This document shows positions 58,347 to 64,000 of a DNA stretch of 64,000 nucleotides, piece after piece. The notes under the pieces are model-generated. The model made no database searches. It was not told the origin of the DNA and saw only the letters and a list, made by a program, of their open reading frames with translations. Source of the stretch: Streptomyces sp. AC558_RSS880 (lineage in GTDB: Bacteria; Actinomycetota; Actinomycetes; Streptomycetales; Streptomycetaceae); assembly GCF_019049255.1 (NCBI RefSeq), contig NZ_JAGMUJ010000191.1, forward strand, positions 62,001 to 126,000. Reading direction: 5' to 3'. Both the position numbers and the translations under genes were made by a program. How positions within the stretch are numbered: position 1 is the stretch's first letter; each line of letters begins with the position of its first letter.

Positions 58347-61300
58347 TCAGCGGCGTGCCTCACCGAACACCGAAGGGTACTCGGCGACGGCCTTGGCCCA
58401 GTCGTCGTCGTACCGGATGCGGATGACCTCCCAGCCGATCTCCTTCAGCCGCTCGGCGGCCTCCTCGTCACGCAGGGCGGTCTCGGCGTGGTCATGGTGC
58501 GGGCCGTCGACGAACACGGCGACCGGGCCGTAGCCGGTGTCGTAGACGAAGTCCGGCTTGGACAGGGCCTCGCTCACCTTCATCTGCTGGCGTTGCGGCA
58601 GATGGTGGCCGTGGGCCCGGAGGTAGGCGATGAACCGCTCCTCCAGGGAGGAGTCGGCGCCCTCGATGAGCGCGTCGGCGTGCTCGTCGCGGGTGCGGCC
58701 GACGTGGCCGCCGCCGACCGCACCGTCCTTGAGCTCCATCAGCAGGTCGCGGACCAGACGGCGGTCGATCGCCCGGTGGTGGCGCTGGTTGCCGAAGGAG
58801 AGCAGGCAGTCGTAACAGCCCTTCTCGCAGGGGTCGCCGTTCTCCTTCTCCGCTCCCCGGTCGCGGCCGTGCTGGTCAAAGTGTGCGATCTCCAGGGCTC
58901 GCCGTGCAGCAGCGGCGAGCGCCTTGGGCTCGGCCTGCAACCGGCGCAGCACACCCGCACCGCCCTCGGCGCTCTCGATGAACAGCAGCCGCTCGCGGGG
59001 ACCGTCGTACGGAGGCAGCTCCTCGGTGTCCAGTTCGGAGTCCTCCAGCTGGAACTCGGCCTCGATGCCCCGCTCCAGCGCGTACTGGAGGGTGATCGCC
59101 GTGTCCCGGTCGACGGGGGCCGCGAGCTGGAGCACAAGGATGTTGCGGGTGTCCTGGACGTAGGGGATGACGGGGACCTTGCGCAGCGCCTTGTCCGCGT
59201 CGGCCAGGCCCTCCTGTTCCTCCGGGGCCTCCCGGCCGGCCGTGCCGGTGCCCTTGGCTCCGGTGGAGCCGGCCAGCCACTCCCCCGTGACCGGGTCGAT
59301 CCAGAAGCCGATTTCGCCCTTGGCGACCGAGCGGCGGTAGCCGAGGTTGGTGAGCCGGACCGTGGCGCTGTCGCCGTAGGCGAGGTGCGCGAGGAGCGTG
59401 CCGGCCGCGGACTTGGCCTCGGCCCGCAGGGAGCCGTCGCGGCCGTCCTCGTGCTTCTTGAAACGGTAGGAGATCTCCACGGCGTAGCCGGTGCGCTGGC
59501 GCTCCTCCTCGTCGGAGGAGATCCGGTCGCGGCGCTGGGTGAAGACCGTGTGCAGGTGCAGCAGGCCGGTGCGGGCGTCGCCGAGCGTGCCCTGGCAGCC
59601 GGGGCAGGTGTCCTCGCGCTGGTCCTCCGGTGACAGGTAGCCGCAGCTCTGGCACACCTTGGCGCTGTCGGTGGTCAGCTCGCCGGAGGTGTCCGGCGGC
59701 AGCTGGACCCGGTTCACCTTGAAGCGGCTGCCCTCGTGGTAGATCAGCGCGCCGGGGCCGAACTCGCGGATCGCGATGAACCGGGACCGCTGGAGGTAGT
59801 CGCCGTCGTAGCCGCGGCTGGTGCGGCTGGTGCCGGGGATGTACGCGGCCAGCGGCAGCCGGGGGAAGGAATAGCCGGGCAGGAAGCCCTCGGAGGCGAA
59901 GTAGCGGTACGGATAGAAGTCGGACAGCACCGTGCGCTCACCGCCTTGGCGGTTCTCCAGGAGCGCTATCTGGTTCTCCGCCTGGGCGCGGCGGCGTACG
60001 GCCTGCTGCTGGGAGCGGCCGGTCGCCGTGCGGTTACGGATGTTGTCGTGCTGGAGCTCCCGCTCCTCCAGCGCCTTCTGGTAGAGGGTGCGCCAGCGGC
60101 CGCAGGCCAGGTCGAAGGCGCCCGGAGCGCCGCTGACGGTGTCCTCCAGCCACTGCTCGTGCCACCACGAGGTGTCCCGCAGTGTGTCGGCGCAGCCGGC
60201 GAGGACGGTACGGGCACGGGCCAGGGCCCGGGCTTGCGCCCTCTTGTTGGCGATCTGCTCGCGCACCTCGGGCAGCAGGGCCAGGGAGGGGGCCTTGCCG
60301 TCCGCGTCGATGATCTTCGTCATGGAGCGGCCCAGTTCCAGGCCGGTCTCGGCGAGCCAGATGGCGTGCACGTGCGAGGCGAGCAGGTCCTCGTTGGCCA
60401 GGTCCAGGCGCGGCGGGGCGACGGTACCGGCGACCATCTGGGCGGAACGGGTGAAGTAGTACTGGTCGTGGCTGTTGCCGGTGGCGCAGTACGTGGTGAC
60501 CAGCGCGGGCTGACCGGAGCGGCCCGCACGGCCGGAACGCTGGGCGTAGTTGGCGGGGGTGGGCGGCACGTTGCGCAGGTTGACCGAATTGAGGCTGGCG
60601 ATGTCGACGCCCAGCTCCATGGTGGGCGAGCAGTACAGCAAGGGCAGCGGAACGCCCTTGCTGAACAGCTGCTCCCGCTCCTCGCGGATGTCGGGGTGGA
60701 CCTGGGCGGTGTGCTCGGCCGCGTGCAGGCCGGCGAAGGTGCCGGCGACGTCCTTGTAGAGGCCCTTGAAGAAGGCGTTGACGCGGGGCCCCCGCCCGTC
60801 GCGGTAGGTGCGGCGCAACCGGTCCACCGCGCCGTGGTCGTCGTCGCGGGCGTGCCAGCGGATGACCGGGTGGTGGATCTGGTAGCCGGGGTCCTCCCCG
60901 CGCTGCTGGGTGACGCGCGCGAGGACGCCCCCGTCGGCGAGGACGTCGAGCAGGTCGCGGATGACATCCTGCGCGTCGTCGAGCGAGAGGCCGTGCTGCC
61001 AGTCGGGGAAGGTCCCCGACTTGCGGACGTAACGACCGAAGGCGCCGCGGCCGGTGAGGTTGAGCTCGCTGCGGGTACGCCCGGAGCGGCCGGGGCGGCC
61101 GGGGCGCGGCACCGCGACGCCGGGCGCCGGCGGCGCGGATTCGGTCTCGGCCACCGCCCAGGCGTCATTGAGTTTGGCCGACTCCTTGCGCAGCTCGTTG
61201 AACTTCGCCTCGGTGAAATACGGGGTGTCCACGGCCCGCTGACGGCGCAGTTCGTCCATGAGGACACGGGACAGCTCAAGGCGAGTAGCGGGAGTGGCGG

Positions 61301-63629
61301 TGCGCAGCGGTCCCGCGGCCCGGAGCCACCGTTCCTCGTCCTGGGCGATCTCGTCGAGCCCGGCGTACTCCAGGCCGAGCAGACCGGTCTGCTCCAGGTT
61401 GGGCATGGTGACCCGCCAGCCGCGCTCCAGGTCCAGGAACAGCCGGTACTCGGCCACCTGGGCCAGCGCCTCCAGCGTCTCCTCGGCGAGCGCCTCCACC
61501 TCGGTGGGGTTGTTGGCGTACTCGTGCCGGGCCAGCCCCATGGCTGCCACAACCTCTTCACCCAGCCGCCTCCAGCGCAGCCCTTTTTCTCCCGCCTTGA
61601 GCATCGCGCGGTAGAGGGCGCCGCGCAGCTGGGTCACCATCACGAAGTCGTTGAAGTGCCCCGACTGAAGGCTGGCGTCCTGCCGGTTGTCGACGAAGGT
61701 GAGGAGCTTGCGCGCGTCCTCGTCGAGTTCGCTCTCGGGCAGGTTCTTGAGGTGACGGACGATGGAGGCGCTGATGACCGAGGTGGCCGTGGAACGGCCT
61801 TCCTGGTCGAGCGTCATCAGCTTGGCGAAGTCCCGCTCCTTGACCTGTTCGTAGCTGACCCCGCACTCCAGGCAGAACAGGAACGGGGCGGGCAGGTAAG
61901 CCGCGTACAGGCCGCCCTGACCCTTGTCCACCGTGGCGCCGTCGGGGCGCACCCACACGGGCTGGGGCGCGCGCTTCTTGCGGCTGGCGGTGAGGACGGT
62001 CGTTCCCTTCTTCGGGTCGGGGGTGAGCCAGCTGTCGGGGAACCGGCGCTGTTCGACGGCGTCGCCGAGGTGCTCGGGCCAGGGATTGGCTGCGGAGACG
62101 TACAGGTAGCCCTGTTCATCGTCCTGGTCCTCGCGGGTGCGGAACGTGACCGTGCCGTCCTCGCTCTGGTCACGGGCCACCGTCAGGTACTCCTGACCGC
62201 ACTCGCGGCAGAAGGACAACGGCAGCAGCAGCTTCTCCGGCTGCCCGGGCACCCGCTGCTGGTAGGTGCGGGTGATGTATCGGCTTTCGGCCGGCTCCAG
62301 GGAGACGTACGCCGAGCCGCCCTTGGACAGGAACTGGTGCAGCCGGAAGGCGAACAGGGGCCGGTCGGTCTCCGGGTCACGGGCCTGCGAACCGGCCTGC
62401 AGGGTGGCGCGGATGGCGTTCATGCAGGCGGTGTACGGCTCGTCGTCGGGCGCCTCCTTCGGGATGTCGAAGGCCTTCTCGCGCAGGGCACGCGCGGCGA
62501 TTTCCACGGTGACGGGATCGGCGCGGACCAGCAGTTCCGTACCGTCCTCGTCGGCGACCTTGGTGAGCCCGAACGTGGTCTCGATCCAGCGGGCCAGCGG
62601 GTCGGCGGCGAGCGCCGCGTACTCCTGCGGCGGGTTGTTCTCCCTTACCCGGGCGGCGAGTTCGGCGGAGGTGGGAGCGGCGTCCCCGGTCGCCCGGACC
62701 AGGGTCTCGCCCACCACCTGTTCCGGGAGGATCTCCGTGTCGAACAACGTGGAGGCGACATCTGCGACGGCACGGCGGCGGGCGGCCGGGGTGCCGTCGG
62801 TAGCCATGGTGGCGGAGGTGCCGACGCACTGCAGGTCGGGCGACTCGCACGCCTCACGCACGCGCCGCACCAGCACGGCGACGTCGGCGCCCTGTCGGCC
62901 GCGGTAGGTGTGCAACTCGTCGAGGACGAGGAAGCGCAGGCCCTTGGCCCGACCGATGAGGCGCTTGCGCTCCTCGGGCCGGGTGAGCATCAGTTCCAGC
63001 ATCACGTAGTTGGTGAGCAGGATGTCCGGCGGGCTGTCGAGCACCGCGTCCTTGTCGGCCTGCTTCTCCTGGCCGGTGTAACGGGCGTACGTGACCGGCT
63101 CCTCGCCTTCGCCGTAGCCGGCGGTGAGGAACTTCTTCAGCTCGCCCATCTGACTGTTGGCCAGGGCGTTCATTGGATAGACGATGATCGCCTTGATGCC
63201 GGGGGGCGCTCCGGCGTCCTTCTCCCGCAGCACCCGGTCGACGATGGGCACGATGTAACCGAGGCTCTTGCCGGAGCCGGTGCCGGTGGTGAGCACGTAG
63301 GACTGCCGGGAGGCGGCGGCCTCGATGGCGTCGCTCTGGTGACGGTGGAAGGTGATGGGGCGGACGGTCGCGTCCGGCTTGTCCTTGCCGACACGGAAGA
63401 TGCGCTTGCACTCGGGATGCAGGAGGCCCAGGTCGTCGGCGAGATGGTCGACGGTACCGCCGCGCTCGAAGCTCGGGTTCAGTGAGAGCCAGGGATCGGG
63501 CCACTGGTCTCCATCAGCGAGGGATTTGGAGACCTTCTCACCGATGCGCGGATCGTCGATCACCACCGATCCGGACGTGTACTCCTTGTAGTCCTGGATG
63601 AGTCGGCGGTGCACCCCGAAGACGTCCAC
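58347..63629 (-). CDS. Giant DELH-box helicase with DUF1998 and C-terminal Vsr/DUF559-like nuclease domain (DrmA/B-like)
   Basis: A 1760-aa SF2 helicase. Walker A TTGTGSGKS (114-122), DELH box (237-240) and a motif VI QRSGRAGRSGQPALV near 1060. A zinc ribbon (CQSCGYLSPEDQREDTCPGC) and the DUF1998 Cys motif (CEKGCYDCLLSFGNQRHH) follow in the last third. The final ~90 residues add DFVYDTGYGPVAVFVDGPHH and WEVIRIRYDDD, the pattern of DUF559/Vsr-type PD-(D/E)XK nucleases. DISARM encodes the helicase (DrmA) and DUF1998 protein (DrmB) separately plus a phospholipase-D nuclease (DrmC); this protein may combine the first two and substitute the third. GTG 63629 has GAGGA upstream; the frame is open to 63662. 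Confidence 0.83.
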   Translation of the reverse strand: MDVFGVHRRLIQDYKEYTSGSVVIDDPRIGEKVSKSLADGDQWPDPWLSLNPSFERGGTVDHLADDLGLLHPECKRIFRVGKDKPDATVRPITFHRHQSDAIEAAASRQSYVLTTGTGSGKSLGYIVPIVDRVLREKDAGAPPGIKAIIVYPMNALANSQMGELKKFLTAGYGEGEEPVTYARYTGQEKQADKDAVLDSPPDILLTNYVMLELMLTRPEERKRLIGRAKGLRFLVLDELHTYRGRQGADVAVLVRRVREACESPDLQCVGTSATMATDGTPAARRRAVADVASTLFDTEILPEQVVGETLVRATGDAAPTSAELAARVRENNPPQEYAALAADPLARWIETTFGLTKVADEDGTELLVRADPVTVEIAARALREKAFDIPKEAPDDEPYTACMNAIRATLQAGSQARDPETDRPLFAFRLHQFLSKGGSAYVSLEPAESRYITRTYQQRVPGQPEKLLLPLSFCRECGQEYLTVARDQSEDGTVTFRTREDQDDEQGYLYVSAANPWPEHLGDAVEQRRFPDSWLTPDPKKGTTVLTASRKKRAPQPVWVRPDGATVDKGQGGLYAAYLPAPFLFCLECGVSYEQVKERDFAKLMTLDQEGRSTATSVISASIVRHLKNLPESELDEDARKLLTFVDNRQDASLQSGHFNDFVMVTQLRGALYRAMLKAGEKGLRWRRLGEEVVAAMGLARHEYANNPTEVEALAEETLEALAQVAEYRLFLDLERGWRVTMPNLEQTGLLGLEYAGLDEIAQDEERWLRAAGPLRTATPATRLELSRVLMDELRRQRAVDTPYFTEAKFNELRKESAKLNDAWAVAETESAPPAPGVAVPRPGRPGRSGRTRSELNLTGRGAFGRYVRKSGTFPDWQHGLSLDDAQDVIRDLLDVLADGGVLARVTQQRGEDPGYQIHHPVIRWHARDDDHGAVDRLRRTYRDGRGPRVNAFFKGLYKDVAGTFAGLHAAEHTAQVHPDIREEREQLFSKGVPLPLLYCSPTMELGVDIASLNSVNLRNVPPTPANYAQRSGRAGRSGQPALVTTYCATGNSHDQYYFTRSAQMVAGTVAPPRLDLANEDLLASHVHAIWLAETGLELGRSMTKIIDADGKAPSLALLPEVREQIANKRAQARALARARTVLAGCADTLRDTSWWHEQWLEDTVSGAPGAFDLACGRWRTLYQKALEERELQHDNIRNRTATGRSQQQAVRRRAQAENQIALLENRQGGERTVLSDFYPYRYFASEGFLPGYSFPRLPLAAYIPGTSRTSRGYDGDYLQRSRFIAIREFGPGALIYHEGSRFKVNRVQLPPDTSGELTTDSAKVCQSCGYLSPEDQREDTCPGCQGTLGDARTGLLHLHTVFTQRRDRISSDEEERQRTGYAVEISYRFKKHEDGRDGSLRAEAKSAAGTLLAHLAYGDSATVRLTNLGYRRSVAKGEIGFWIDPVTGEWLAGSTGAKGTGTAGREAPEEQEGLADADKALRKVPVIPYVQDTRNILVLQLAAPVDRDTAITLQYALERGIEAEFQLEDSELDTEELPPYDGPRERLLFIESAEGGAGVLRRLQAEPKALAAAARRALEIAHFDQHGRDRGAEKENGDPCEKGCYDCLLSFGNQRHHRAIDRRLVRDLLMELKDGAVGGGHVGRTRDEHADALIEGADSSLEERFIAYLRAHGHHLPQRQQMKVSEALSKPDFVYDTGYGPVAVFVDGPHHDHAETALRDEEAAERLKEIGWEVIRIRYDDDWAKAVAEYPSVFGEARR

Positions 63630-63855
63630 GTGATCCTCACTTGTTCCCGACGCGATCCACACGTCACCGTAGTGGGTGGAGGTACGAGTGGTACTGCCCC
63701 TCCCTCATCTCTATTAGATCAGCAATCTGTGAACAGAGTCAACACGCATACCGTCCTCGGCCGATGCACTGCACGCGCCGTCGTGCCACACTCTCCCCTG
63801 ACGACCGCCCGGGGCGCGGCGCCACGGGCACGGAGGGGACGGGGCCACAGCACGG

Positions 63856-64000
63856 ATGAACACGGGATCGCTGATCGCCGGTAGGTACCGGATCAAGAAC
63901 CTCATCGGTCGGGGCGGTATGGGCGTCGTCTGGCTCGCGCACGACGAGAACCTCGGCCGCGACGTGGCACTGAAGACCATGAGCACCGACCTCGGCCTCA
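63856..64000 (+). CDS. Serine/threonine protein kinase (partial, 5' end only)
   Basis: The first 48 codons read MNTGSLIAGRYRIKNLIGRG, with the glycine loop GRGGMGVVWLA and the invariant Lys in DVALKTM, i.e. the N-lobe of a PknB-type kinase. The rest lies beyond the window. It is divergent from the DUF1998 helicase across 226 bp. It is not obviously a PglW; its start is that of ordinary actinobacterial kinases. Confidence 0.88.
   Translation, partial: MNTGSLIAGRYRIKNLIGRGGMGVVWLAHDENLGRDVALKTMSTDLGL

Noticed and set aside
55455..59633. Very long plus-strand frame (1392 codons) opposite the SNF2 and DUF1998 helicase genes
   Set aside because: It has low-complexity Gly/Val/Arg-rich composition and no motifs; it is the antisense shadow of two clearly real genes in high-GC DNA.
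59736..63485. 1249-codon plus-strand frame opposite the giant DUF1998 helicase
   Set aside because: Antisense shadow; the minus-strand frame carries all helicase and zinc motifs.
51085..63629. BREX or Pgl system
   Set aside because: No PglZ, BrxA/B/C or PglW-type gene is present; the kinase at 63856 has an ordinary PknB-like start. DISARM-like fits better.
1..64000. tRNA, rRNA, CRISPR arrays and riboswitches
   Set aside because: No cloverleaf-like stretch, regularly spaced repeat array or known riboswitch core was noticed when reading both strands; a covariance-model scan would settle it.

Overview
The window is about 72% GC by eye, with strong third-position GC bias, GTG starts, CebR and iron-box operators, XRE/DUF397 pairs and Scr-type regulators. 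It is a Streptomyces chromosome segment. The left half mixes iron, aromatic and cellulose metabolism. From about 14 kb it becomes an accessory region dominated by NTPase, helicase and methylase genes that look like a defence island. No rRNA, tRNA, CRISPR array or insertion sequence was recognised.

Region by region. 1-3.0 kb: the divergent cchC/cchB and cchA start of a coelichelin-type siderophore cluster around two DmdR/IdeR-type iron boxes, closed by a 26-bp perfect terminator stem. 3.0-3.6 kb: a VOC protein behind a SoxR/MerR-type 19-bp-spacer promoter. 3.6-7.5 kb: a compact five-gene operon (monocupin quercetinase, two XapX membrane peptides, ACMSD-like amidohydrolase, alpha/beta esterase) with a divergent AraC regulator; together these could take quercetin through depside cleavage to decarboxylation. 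7.5-8.6 kb: three gene fragments. 8.6-13.1 kb: an ECF41 sigma factor and an AhpD-like protein, both with ECF41-type promoters, flank two CebR-controlled cellulose genes. 14-17 kb: two mini-ORFs translationally chained to a membrane NACHT NTPase with a DUF3558-like tail. 18-22 kb: an aldehyde dehydrogenase plus MIP channel, divergent from a double-length IclR regulator. 22.3 kb: an NmrA-like reductase with a second SoxR-type promoter.

24.5-30.7 kb: an XRE/DUF397 pair, then a small helical protein, a 1009-aa P-loop NTPase with HEAT-like repeats fused to a hexulose-phosphate-synthase-like barrel whose catalytic lysine is replaced by methionine, a GNAT acetyltransferase, and a convergent inositol-monophosphatase-family enzyme with intact metal ligands. 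This is the most unusual gene set in the window.

31.3-43.8 kb: a one-strand module of a beta-rich 1011-aa protein, a 1564-aa DEAH/DUF1998 helicase and a CoiA-like nuclease-type protein, followed by a UvrD-like helicase with a RelE/ParE-like N-terminus. 44.6-46.3 kb: a ParA-like ATPase carrying its own HTH domain, with a partner gene and paired 15-bp palindromic operators. 46.3-51.1 kb: an anti-sigma-type ATPase, a WXG100-like toxin/partner/membrane-protein operon, and an XRE/DUF397 pair; a direct repeat flanks the toxin operon. 51.1-63.6 kb: a DISARM-like set (DUF1998 helicase with a C-terminal nuclease-like domain, SNF2 helicase, Eco57I-type adenine methylase) without separate drmB or drmC. 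A Ser/Thr kinase gene begins at the right edge.
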